Shown here piece after piece: positions 6,401 to 13,202 of a stretch of 13,202 nucleotides of DNA. The notes beneath the pieces are model-generated. The model did no database searches, had not been told where the DNA came from, and worked only from the letters and a program-made list of their open reading frames with translations. Source of the stretch: an uncultured bacterium (GTDB lineage Bacteria > Bacillota > Clostridia > Lachnospirales > Lachnospiraceae); NCBI GenBank assembly GCA_905214675.1, contig CAJMMS010000049.1, positions 1 through 13,202 on the forward strand, written 5' to 3'. A program made the translations under genes and the position numbers. Numbering within the stretch: position 1 is the first letter of the stretch; the number at the start of each line of letters is the position of its first letter.

Positions 6401-7818
6401 GATGCTTTTTCCCTTTCCAGTTTTTTTGTCATACAATTTTCCAGAAACCGAAGTGCAAACATCGGGTTGGAATAATAATAAAGATGCGGAAATCCCATCA
6501 GACTGCCATCCTTCACATAACTGCAGTTCCAGCTTCTTTTTCCGGCCGGTTTTTTTGCAAGACAGGCACTTCCCGGAGCGGTGCTGTCAAAATAGTGGAA
6601 TTCATGGGCACGCACCGGAAATCCCTGCTGCCACATGTTCCCAGCCTCTGTCTGTTCTTTGTTCAGTTCCAGTGTGATATATCCAAACCTTCCCAGCTTT
6701 TCGGTGCGGTATGCGGCTGCGTTTATTACGCCTGCCATCGGATATGTCTTTCCCTCCATGTCCTGCATTTCCTGATGAAGATACATGAAACCGCCGCACT
6801 CTGCCAGGATCGGAATCCCTTTTTTTGCACAGGTCCGGATCGATGCCAGCATTTCTCTGTTTCCGGAAAGCTCTGCTGCAAACAGTTCCGGATACCCTCC
6901 CGGCAGGAAAAGTCCATCCACATTTTCCGGTACTTTTTCATCATGGAGCGGCGAAAAGAATGTGAGTTCTGCCCCCAGTTCTTCCAGAAGCTTCAGGTTA
7001 TCTTCATACAGAAAGCAGAATGCCTCATCTCTTGCGACGGCAATCCGTATCTTCTGAGTGCGTATCTTCTGAACGTGTGTATCTGCAAAAAGCTGTTTCA
7101 GGGATTTTGGCATATCGTCCTCCAGCTCTTTTGCACCTTCCGCCATCTGCAAGATGCCTTCGATATCCAGTGTTTTCTCCAGGATATCAGCCAGATGCTG
7201 CATCTGCTCTCTTAAATCTTTGATTTCATCCGGAAGCACCAGCCCGAGATGACGGCTTTCCAGATGCCAGTCTGCCATTTTCGGGACATATCCAAACACA
7301 CGGATCCCCAGTTCCGCCTCAATCTTCGGTGCCAGCATGTGGCAGGTCATCTCGGAAGTCTGATTTAAGATCACACCTTTTATTTTACTGTCCTTCTGAT
7401 AATCAAGAAACCCTTTGATCTGTGCAAGGACAGACAGACTCATGCCTTTGGCATTTACGATCAGAATGACCGGCGTATCGGTAACTCTTGCAAGATCATA
7501 GGAACTTGCCTTTGTGCGGATGCCGCCAAGTCCGTCATAATACCCCATTACACCCTCGATCACGGAAATCTCCGTCTGCTGTGCCGTTTTTGCAAACAGA
7601 TAGCGTGTCATCTCTTCTCCGGTAAAAAAAGTATCCAGATTTCTTGATATAGTGCCGAGCACTTTCGTGTGAAACATCGGATCAATGTAATCCGGTCCGC
7701 ATTTAAAGGAAGAAACACGATATCCTCTGTTTTTTAATATTTGCAATATCCCGCAGGTGATCATCGTCTTGCCGCTTCCGCTTGACGGTGCTGCAAGCAT
7801 AAATCTTGGCTGTTTCAT
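6397..7818 (-). CDS. cbiA: Cobyrinate a,c-diamide synthase CbiA
   Basis: It amidates the a and c side chains of cobyrinate using glutamine and ATP. The 473-residue protein has the N-terminal P-loop LAAPSSGSGKT (8-18), the CbiA hallmark KCGPDYIDPMFH (39-50), VIEGVMGYYDG (86-96), and a C-terminal glutamine amidotransferase domain with LFLPGGYPELF (303-313), nucleophile Cys341 in AECGGFMYL and His445 in GFPHLYYYSNP. The ATG has a near-perfect AGGAGGTGA site and overlaps the preceding cbiJ-cbiE-cbiT stop by four bases. The linker between the domains contains a 15-base tandem duplication (about 7043-7072) giving a repeated KIR. Hydrogenobyrinate a,c-diamide synthase CobB of the aerobic route is a homologue; the neighbours place this one in the anaerobic route. 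Confidence 0.96.
   Translation of the reverse strand: MKQPRFMLAAPSSGSGKTMITCGILQILKNRGYRVSSFKCGPDYIDPMFHTKVLGTISRNLDTFFTGEEMTRYLFAKTAQQTEISVIEGVMGYYDGLGGIRTKASSYDLARVTDTPVILIVNAKGMSLSVLAQIKGFLDYQKDSKIKGVILNQTSEMTCHMLAPKIEAELGIRVFGYVPKMADWHLESRHLGLVLPDEIKDLREQMQHLADILEKTLDIEGILQMAEGAKELEDDMPKSLKQLFADTHVQKIRTQKIRIAVARDEAFCFLYEDNLKLLEELGAELTFFSPLHDEKVPENVDGLFLPGGYPELFAAELSGNREMLASIRTCAKKGIPILAECGGFMYLHQEMQDMEGKTYPMAGVINAAAYRTEKLGRFGYITLELNKEQTEAGNMWQQGFPVRAHEFHYFDSTAPGSACLAKKPAGKRSWNCSYVKDGSLMGFPHLYYYSNPMFALRFLENCMTKKLEREKAS
7043..7075 (-). repeat. Tandem 15-base duplication in cbiA linker
   Basis: The plus strand reads CGTATCTTCTGA twice with a period of 15 bases, followed by a decayed third unit (TGTGTATCTGCA). 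On the coding strand this yields KIRTQ-KIRIA just before the amidotransferase domain. The frame is kept and the site lies in an interdomain linker, so it is probably neutral slippage. Confidence 0.55.
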
Positions 7819-9857
7819 GCGGTTTCACCTCCTGTGCAGGAGAAAATATAAACCGGATTCTGGCCCATCATCATCTCATAAGAGCCCAGTTTCTTTCCTT
7901 TTGCCACCGATACCTGTGCGATATCCACATCAGTAAATGCCATAGTCTTCAGACACTGCATCGCTTCTGCCACCGTCTCAAGGGCGATCGCATTGATGAC
8001 AATACGCACTTTTGGATTTTGTTTCAGCAAAACTTCCAGGATCTGCCTTAAATTGCCGGAAGAACCGCCGATAAAGGCATGTGTCGGTACCGGCAGATTC
8101 TGCAGAGCCTCCGGAGCCAGCCCCTTGATGATCTTAAGATTGTCCGTGCCGAATTTTCGTTTATTCTGCTCAAGAAGTTCGATCGCTTCGTCTTTTTTTT
8201 CGATCGCATAAACACTTCCATCTCTTGCAAGGAGTGCCGCCTCAATGGAAACCGAACCGGTTCCGGCTCCGATATCCCAGACAACCGCATCTTTATGCAG
8301 CCTTAATTTTGACAGCGAAATGCTCCGCACTTCGCTTTTTGTCATCGGGACTTTTCCGCGCAGAAACAGATCGTCATCCAGTCCGTGACCGATGCGTTTT
8401 TCCACATCCGGATTGCAGATCAGAAGCACACTGAGCGGGGCAAAATCCGCTTCCGAAAAACTTTCTGCACTTCCCTGCACGATCTGCTCCTGCTCATAAG
8501 ACAGATCGGTTCCGACTGCGATCTTTACATCGCCAAGTCCATATTCTTTCAGTTTGCGGCAGATTTTCGGGATCCCGTCTTTTTCCCCGCACAGTGCAAA
8601 GACTTTTTCATGGTATTTGACCGCATCGATCAGATTCTGTTTTCTGCCGTGCAGGCTTAAAAGATGGACATCTTCCCAGGGAACGCCCAGTTTTCCGCAG
8701 AAATAGACCACCGAAGAAATACCGCTGACCGGATGGATCTCCAGTTGTTCCAGCCCTTTTGTATGATCGATCGCATCGTACAGTTTTTTCGCTCCGCTGT
8801 AAAAACCGATATCTCCCGATAACAGAACCGCTGCCGTCTCATACTGCGGATGCTCTGCCAGATAAACGGCGATCTCATCCGGTTTATAAGATTCAAAAAC
8901 GGCCTTTCCTTCTGTTTTCACGGACTGCAGCATTCTTCCGGCACCGATCAGGAGATCCGCCGACCGGCAGATCTGTTCTGCCTCCACGGTGCGGTTGTTT
9001 TCATTTCCCATACCGATCCCGACTAGGTACAGTTGTCGTTTCGGACAAATGCCAAACCGTCTGCCAAGAAGTCTTCGGATCTGTTCTTCATCACATATTG
9101 AATATTGGGTCTCTCGATTTCGAACTTCCGAATTTTCCCCGGCTCTCTCCACCGGCCGTTTTATGACAACAAGCTTTGCACCGGCCCTTTTTGCAGCACG
9201 CAGCTTTTCCAGGAAACCGCCTGCTTTTCCGGATTCTTTTGTCACCATCCAGGAAGCCTGTGCCTGTCTGAGCATCGCTACATTCAGATCTTCCGTAAAC
9301 GGTCCCTGCATACAGATCAGATTTTTCCCGGAAAATCCAAGGGCTGCACATTCTGTTACCGCCTCCGGGGTTGAAAGCACTCTTGCCACCACCCGGTTCT
9401 GATAATCCGGGATCACCTGATAGGAAGAAAGCTCCTTGCTTCCGGTTGCCACAAAGATCCGCCCCTCTTTCTTTGCAAGAAAGGCTGCCGCTTCTGCCAC
9501 GCTTGCAACTTCTGTGACATCCTCCATCCCCTTCCAGGAAACCTCTGTCTCTTTTCTTGCAAGACGGATGTACTCTGCACCGGTCTGGCTGCATGCCCTG
9601 CGGATATTTTGGGATACGACCACCGCATACGGATGCGTTGCATCTATGACCAGCGTGATCTGATGCTCTTTGATCTGCTGTTCCATTTCCCTCTCATCCA
9701 GCCTTCTGGCATGAACATGAAGATATCTCCCTTCTTCTAACAGCGTCTCTCCATACTGTGTTGCCACACAGACTTCCGTCGGTATCTGATTTTTCTCCAG
9801 AAATTCTGCCAGATTCCGCCCTTCTGTTGTCCCTGCAAACAATAAAATCTTATCCAT
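7815..9857 (-). CDS. cbiJ-cbiE-cbiT: Trifunctional CbiJ-CbiE-CbiT: cobalt-precorrin-6A reductase / C5- and C15-methyltransferase
   Basis: One 680-residue chain carries three enzymes of consecutive steps. Residues 1-265 are CbiJ (CobK), the pyridine-nucleotide-dependent reductase of cobalt-precorrin-6A: LLFAGTTEGR (5-14), DATHPYA (72-78), VATGSKEL (136-143). Residues about 275-485 are CbiE, the C5 methyltransferase of the tetrapyrrole methylase fold: YLVGIGMGNE (277-286), LSGDIGFYSGA (346-356), PVSGISS (376-382). Residues about 490-675 are CbiT, the Rossmann-fold decarboxylating C15 methyltransferase: GKVPMTKSEVRS (501-512), VWDIGAGTGSVSIEAA (526-541), FIGGSSGNL (595-603). Each part is full length with intact motifs and no stop or frameshift. 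CbiE-CbiT fusions are well known (as CobL); adding CbiJ in front is less common. The ATG overlaps the cbiH stop by eight bases, with AAGGGGA seven bases upstream. Confidence 0.95.
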   Translation of the reverse strand: MDKILLFAGTTEGRNLAEFLEKNQIPTEVCVATQYGETLLEEGRYLHVHARRLDEREMEQQIKEHQITLVIDATHPYAVVVSQNIRRACSQTGAEYIRLARKETEVSWKGMEDVTEVASVAEAAAFLAKKEGRIFVATGSKELSSYQVIPDYQNRVVARVLSTPEAVTECAALGFSGKNLICMQGPFTEDLNVAMLRQAQASWMVTKESGKAGGFLEKLRAAKRAGAKLVVIKRPVERAGENSEVRNRETQYSICDEEQIRRLLGRRFGICPKRQLYLVGIGMGNENNRTVEAEQICRSADLLIGAGRMLQSVKTEGKAVFESYKPDEIAVYLAEHPQYETAAVLLSGDIGFYSGAKKLYDAIDHTKGLEQLEIHPVSGISSVVYFCGKLGVPWEDVHLLSLHGRKQNLIDAVKYHEKVFALCGEKDGIPKICRKLKEYGLGDVKIAVGTDLSYEQEQIVQGSAESFSEADFAPLSVLLICNPDVEKRIGHGLDDDLFLRGKVPMTKSEVRSISLSKLRLHKDAVVWDIGAGTGSVSIEAALLARDGSVYAIEKKDEAIELLEQNKRKFGTDNLKIIKGLAPEALQNLPVPTHAFIGGSSGNLRQILEVLLKQNPKVRIVINAIALETVAEAMQCLKTMAFTDVDIAQVSVAKGKKLGSYEMMMGQNPVYIFSCTGGETA

Positions 9858-10584
9858 GGATATATCCCCTTGGTGTTACCATTTTTCCGTTCAGCATTTT
9901 TGTCTGAGAATTTCCGATATAAACCGTTGTAAACATGTCCACCTTTGTATCCCGCAGTTCTTTTAACGTCATCACATGGAACGTTTCCCCGTCACGCCCG
10001 ATGTTGGAAACCGTTCCGCACACCGTATCCGGAGCTTTGCTTTTCATCATCAGATCACAGGCTTTCTGCAGATGATCATGACGCTTTTTGCTGGACGGAT
10101 TGTAAAGGCAGATCACAAAATCCGCCTCGCTCGCACAGAGCAGACGCTTTTCGATCTTTTCCCACGGTGTGAGCAGATCACTTAAACTGATCACTGCAAA
10201 ATCATGGATCAGCGGTGCTCCAAGCACAGCTGCCCCGCCGTTTGCCGCCGTCACACCCGGTATCACTTCGACTTCCACATGCGGATACTCCTGCCCGATC
10301 TCCAGCATCAGACCGGACATGCCATAGACCCCGGCATCGCCGCTGCAGATCATCGCAACGGTATAACCTTTGTTTGCTTCTTCAAATGCCAGACGGCAGC
10401 GTTCGATCTCTTTTTTCATCGGCGTTGTCAGGAAACGTTTGTCTGAAAAATGCTCCTTTACAAGATCCACATAAACAGTATAACCCACGATCACATCACA
10501 CCTGCGAAGTGCTTCTGCCGCACGCATGGTCATCTGCTCATAGGCTCCCGGTCCGATTCCTACTACATAAATTTTATTATCCAA
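9850..10584 (-). CDS. cbiH: Cobalt-precorrin-3 C17-methyltransferase CbiH
   Basis: It methylates C17 with S-adenosylmethionine and contracts the macrocycle by forming the delta-lactone. The protein has 244 residues with a single tetrapyrrole methylase domain: YVVGIGPGAYEQMTMRA (6-22), ICSGDAGVYGMSG (79-91), EVIPGVTAANGGAAVLGAP (106-124) and FVICLYNPSSKKRHDH (156-171), all in CbiH/CobJ style. There is no extra ferredoxin or other domain, as some homologues have. The start is a choice: GTG at 10593 has GGAG only a base or two away, whereas TTG at 10584 has GGAG eight bases upstream and begins right at the family N-terminus, so I prefer TTG. Either way it overlaps the end of cbiG, which opens the lactone it makes. 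Confidence 0.93.
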   Translation of the reverse strand: MDNKIYVVGIGPGAYEQMTMRAAEALRRCDVIVGYTVYVDLVKEHFSDKRFLTTPMKKEIERCRLAFEEANKGYTVAMICSGDAGVYGMSGLMLEIGQEYPHVEVEVIPGVTAANGGAAVLGAPLIHDFAVISLSDLLTPWEKIEKRLLCASEADFVICLYNPSSKKRHDHLQKACDLMMKSKAPDTVCGTVSNIGRDGETFHVMTLKELRDTKVDMFTTVYIGNSQTKMLNGKMVTPRGYIHG

Positions 10585-11650
10585 AATCCACACTCCAATC
10601 TTTGATAGCCAGTGCGACTGTCACGCCGTTTGCCGCCCGCTTTTTCAGAAGCAGCTCTGCACCGCCTCCTGCAAGAGAGGCACTTCGTTCACAGACACAG
10701 TCCACACCGGTCGTCTCTTTTACAAATTCTGATGCCGTGAAATCTCCTTCAAGATTCATCAGTTCTTCTTTCGTATAAACATCAAATGGAATCGCATACT
10801 TTTCACAGAAAGTAAGGATTCCCGCTTCTTCTTTTTTCAGATCAATGCTGGCTGCCGCAAAAATGCTGTGTATCGATACGTGGCAGCTTTGCAGTGCCTT
10901 TAATACTTCCTGCTCGATGATCTTTTGCGGCGTGCCTTTTTTGCAGCCGATCCCAAGGCTTACGATCCGCGGGATCAGGTGCAGTGTCACGGCAAACGGA
11001 TGCTTTTCTTCATTTAAAGATAACACTATACCGCAGTTTCCCTCAAACTGCTCTCCATCCGCAAGTCGTTGCAGTTCGCAAGGCACTTCACCTGTCACCG
11101 GAAATTCACTGAGAAATCCGACCGGATCTTCATCGAGCACCGCCGCAGAGACTGCTTTTGCCGCTTTCAGATCTGAAATCCACAGATTTTGCTTTTTTGC
11201 AAACACATCGACTGCAAAACGTCCGTTGATATCAGTAGCCGTCGTGATGACCGGAATCGCACCGGTCAGGTTCGCAAGCACCGCCGTCAGCTCATTTGCT
11301 CCGCCTAAATGCCCGGAAAGCAGAGAGATTGCAAAAATCCCACGCTCATCGAGGACAACGACCGCCGGATCTTTGTCTTTTCCCTGAAGGTATGGTGCAA
11401 TGCTCCGCACCGCAATGCCGCATGCCCCGATAAAAAGCAGGGCATCCATGCTTTGGAACATTTTTTCTGTCCACGCTTTTGTGGAAACCTTCAGCGGAAG
11501 CAGATGATATTTTCCGGCATATTTTTCCGCTGCATATGCCTCGCATATATATCCGGAACGCTCCAGCATTTCCCTCAGATGCTCATTTAACTGACTGCCA
11601 TGCTCCGTAAAACTGACGATTCCAAGTTTCTGTCCCATTTTCCTGCTCAT
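10577..11650 (-). CDS. cbiG: Cobalt-precorrin-5A hydrolase CbiG
   Basis: It opens the ring-A delta-lactone of cobalt-precorrin-5A, releasing the C20 unit as acetaldehyde. The 357-residue protein has the usual three parts. The N-terminal domain includes FIGACGIAVRSIAPYL (73-88), VVLDERGIFAISLLSGHLGG (98-117) and TTATDINGRFAVDVFA (136-151). A variable middle follows, then a C-terminal domain beginning near SLGIGCKKGTP (231-241) and including VCERSASLAGGGAELLLKK (319-337). It overlaps the cbiF stop by four bases (ATGA); an ATG four codons in is a possible alternative start. Length is normal, with no fusion to CbiH or CbiF as seen in some bacteria. CbiG marks the anaerobic pathway, since the aerobic route uses CobG instead. 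Confidence 0.95.
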   Translation of the reverse strand: MSRKMGQKLGIVSFTEHGSQLNEHLREMLERSGYICEAYAAEKYAGKYHLLPLKVSTKAWTEKMFQSMDALLFIGACGIAVRSIAPYLQGKDKDPAVVVLDERGIFAISLLSGHLGGANELTAVLANLTGAIPVITTATDINGRFAVDVFAKKQNLWISDLKAAKAVSAAVLDEDPVGFLSEFPVTGEVPCELQRLADGEQFEGNCGIVLSLNEEKHPFAVTLHLIPRIVSLGIGCKKGTPQKIIEQEVLKALQSCHVSIHSIFAAASIDLKKEEAGILTFCEKYAIPFDVYTKEELMNLEGDFTASEFVKETTGVDCVCERSASLAGGGAELLLKKRAANGVTVALAIKDWSVDFG

Positions 11651-12411
11651 CTCTTTTTCGTTGCCTGACGAAATTCCGTAGTAAATGCCGGATTATACAG
11701 TTCAGAACGTTCATAATGGCTGTGCGTTACTGCATCTCCGATGATCATCAGGGCCGTCTTTTTGATACCGTTTTCTTCTGCTGCTTTTGCCAGCGTTCCT
11801 ACGGTGCAGATCACCGCTTTCTCATCCTCCCAGGTTGCTTTATAGACGATCGCTGCCGGTGTATTTTCCGAATAACCGCCTGCGATCAGACGCTGGGATA
11901 ATTTTTCTGCCATACCGGTACTTAAAAAGATCACCATCGTAGCCTGATGTGCCGCAAACGAAGCAATCTCTTCTTTTTCCGGCACCGGTGTACGGCCTGC
12001 CATACGCGTGATGATCACGCTCTGTGACACACCCGGAAGTGTATATTCCATATTCAAGGCAGAGGCTGCCCCGCAGAAAGAGCTGACACCGGGGCAATAA
12101 TCATAAGAAATATTTTCTACATCCAGCACATCCATCTGCTCCCGGATCGCACCGTAAATGCACGGATCTCCGGTGTGCAGACGCACCGTCATCTGCCCCT
12201 CTTTTTCTGCCTGACGCATCACATCCAGGACTTCTTCCAGCGTCATTTTCGCACTGTCATAAATTTTACACTCTTTTTTTGCATATTTTAAAAGCTCCGG
12301 ATTTACCAGGGAACCGGCATAGATGATCACATCTGCTTCTTCCAGAAATTTCTTTCCGCGTAACGTGATCAAATCTGCCGCCCCGGAACCGGCACCGACA
12401 AAATGTATCAT
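11647..12411 (-). CDS. cbiF: Cobalt-precorrin-4 C11-methyltransferase CbiF
   Basis: It transfers a methyl group from S-adenosylmethionine to C11 of cobalt-precorrin-4. The 254-residue tetrapyrrole methylase has FVGAGSGAADLITLRG (4-19), IYAGSLVNPELL (30-41), VRLHTGDPCIYGAIREQM (76-93), CPGVSSFCGAASALN (106-120) and the CbiF/CobM-type ITRMAGRTPVPEKE (134-147), which separates it from the other methylases in the operon. The ATG is one base after the cbiL stop, with AAGGAG seven bases upstream inside the end of cbiL. The aerobic homologue is CobM; neighbouring cbiG and cbi-type genes indicate cobalt-loaded substrate. Confidence 0.95.
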   Translation of the reverse strand: MIHFVGAGSGAADLITLRGKKFLEEADVIIYAGSLVNPELLKYAKKECKIYDSAKMTLEEVLDVMRQAEKEGQMTVRLHTGDPCIYGAIREQMDVLDVENISYDYCPGVSSFCGAASALNMEYTLPGVSQSVIITRMAGRTPVPEKEEIASFAAHQATMVIFLSTGMAEKLSQRLIAGGYSENTPAAIVYKATWEDEKAVICTVGTLAKAAEENGIKKTALMIIGDAVTHSHYERSELYNPAFTTEFRQATKKR

Positions 12412-12412
12412 T

Positions 12413-13099
12413 TTAATTCTCCTTTACAATGATCAGGGAATAATATCCGGCATTTTCCGGAATCTCATCCACTGAATGATATATTTTTTCATTTTCCATA
12501 CCGCAGTTTTCGATCATCATCGCCTGTACGCCGGCCTCTTTTAAAAGCTCTTTGACCTGCCCGATCTTCTTTCCTGCTTTCATAAAGACTTTCGTTCCCG
12601 GCATTTTCAGGGCATCTTCAATCTGATAAGATGCCGGTATCACATGGAGTTCTTCTGCCTTTTCCACAAGTCCGATATTGAGTTTTGCCGCCACTGCACA
12701 GAATGAAGTGATGCCGCTTACCAGCTCTGTGTTGTAACCACGCTGTGCGATCCGTTTATGTAGATAGAGATAAGTAGAATAAACGGTCGGATCTCCAAGT
12801 GTTAAAAACACAACATTCTGTCCCTTTTTCAGATATTCCTCCACGCGGTTCGCTGCCTCTTCATGGCTTTTTTCCAGAAGCTCTTTATCCTTTGTCATTG
12901 GCATCGGCAGTTCCAGAAACGTTTTCTGTTTTAATTCTTCTACTGCCTGCACAGCGATCTGATATGCTACGGTTTCTTCTGCTTTTTCTCCCGGCAGAGC
13001 AATGATCTCATTGTCGCGGATCAGTTCCGCTGCCCGAAAGGTCATCAGTTTCGGATCTCCCGGTCCGATACCGACGCCATATAAGGTTCCTGTATTCAT
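12413..13099 (-). CDS. cbiL: Cobalt-factor II C20-methyltransferase CbiL
   Basis: It methylates C20 of cobalt-factor II (cobalt-sirohydrochlorin), the first committed corrin step after cobalt insertion. The 228-residue protein has YGVGIGPGDPKLMTFRAAEL (7-26), the CbiL/CobI hallmark FLTLGDPTVYSTYLYLH (98-114), ELVSGITSFCAVAAKLN (125-141) and a C-terminal strand ending SLIIVKEN. The frame is open to a GTG at 13129, but that has no ribosome binding site; the ATG at 13099 has AGAAGGAG about ten bases upstream and fits family N-termini. It is the first gene of the operon inside the window. CobI of the aerobic route is a homologue; the cbiG and cbiJ-type context favours CbiL. Confidence 0.94.
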   Translation of the reverse strand: MNTGTLYGVGIGPGDPKLMTFRAAELIRDNEIIALPGEKAEETVAYQIAVQAVEELKQKTFLELPMPMTKDKELLEKSHEEAANRVEEYLKKGQNVVFLTLGDPTVYSTYLYLHKRIAQRGYNTELVSGITSFCAVAAKLNIGLVEKAEELHVIPASYQIEDALKMPGTKVFMKAGKKIGQVKELLKEAGVQAMMIENCGMENEKIYHSVDEIPENAGYYSLIIVKEN

Positions 13100-13134
13100 T
13101 GTTGTATATACTCCTTCTGTTCTTTTCACTACAA

Positions 13135-13198
13135 CGGATGCCTGCGAATAAATCCGTCACAAAGCAACTCTCGCAATTCTATAAACATGAGGCATCCG
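13135..13198. repeat. Inverted repeat in the leader upstream of cbiL
   Basis: CGGATGCCT (13135-13143) pairs perfectly with AGGCATCCG (13190-13198), enclosing 46 bases. A short inner pairing, GCGA with TCGC, could extend the structure on the minus-strand RNA. It lies 36 bases ahead of the cbiL start, with the cbiL ribosome binding site between. No T run follows, so it is not a simple terminator, and no B12 box (GCCACTG-like) is present, so it is not a recognisable cobalamin riboswitch core. It may be a leader structure of the operon or a dispersed repeat. I see no convincing promoter in 13100-13202. Confidence 0.5.
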
Positions 13199-13202
13199 CA
13201 TA

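Noticed and set aside
5657..6475. A 272-codon open frame on the plus strand across cbiB
   Set aside because: It is antisense to a clear cbiB, is rich in Cys, His and Arg as shadow frames are, and resembles no family I know.
6484..7215. A 243-codon plus-strand open frame opposite cbiA
   Set aside because: It is antisense to the intact CbiA amidotransferase domain, and its composition follows from the complementary codons.
13129..13200. Possible 3' end of an upstream minus-strand gene, 23 codons ending in TAG
   Set aside because: It is too short to recognise, it overlaps the inverted repeat, and another frame is equally plausible; it is not supported as a gene.
13100..13202. Cobalamin riboswitch upstream of cbiL
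   Set aside because: No B12 box or other conserved core segment of that riboswitch is visible in the available 103 bases.
1..13202. CRISPR array, insertion sequence, prophage, tRNA or rRNA
   Set aside because: I saw no spaced repeat array, transposase or phage motif, or RNA gene; the window is filled with cobalamin and cobalt genes.

Overview
The window is almost entirely an anaerobic (early cobalt insertion) cobalamin biosynthesis operon with a cobalt-uptake transporter attached. Moderate GC, strong AGGAGG-type ribosome binding sites, an occasional TTG start, cbi-type enzymes and gene fusions together suggest a gut-type Clostridia, most likely a Lachnospiraceae. That assignment is inference from style and content; no rRNA or other marker gene is present.

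Layout. Twelve genes run on the minus strand from about 13.1 kb down to 992 and are tightly packed, mostly with 4-13 bp stop/start overlaps. In transcription order they are cbiL, cbiF, cbiG, cbiH, a cbiJ-cbiE-cbiT fusion, cbiA, cbiB, cobD, cbiP, cbiC, cbiM and cbiN. A thirteenth gene, cbiO, the ATPase of the cobalt ECF transporter, lies on the plus strand at 101-940 and converges on cbiN. One hairpin at 943-978 sits between them and can terminate both transcripts. Each edge of the window carries an inverted repeat (5-65 and 13135-13198). No gene-free stretch exceeds about 110 bases.

How the genes work together. CbiL, CbiH, CbiF, CbiG, CbiJ, CbiT, CbiE and CbiC carry a cobalt-tetrapyrrole from cobalt-factor II to cobyrinate. 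CbiA and CbiP amidate it to cobyric acid. CobD makes (R)-1-amino-2-propanol phosphate, and CbiB attaches that to give adenosylcobinamide phosphate. CbiM and CbiN (membrane and accessory subunits) with CbiO (ATPase) supply cobalt.

Missing from the window are CbiD (C1 methylation), a cobaltochelatase (CbiK/CbiX), uroporphyrinogen methylation and sirohydrochlorin synthesis, the corrinoid adenosyltransferase, CobU/CobS/CobT, and the transporter subunit CbiQ. They are expected just outside the window or elsewhere in the genome. No cobalamin riboswitch is visible, so regulation probably lies upstream of the right edge.

No wholly undescribed system was found. The points most worth a second look are the three-enzyme fusion, the split and inverted cobalt transporter, and the two inverted repeats at the edges.
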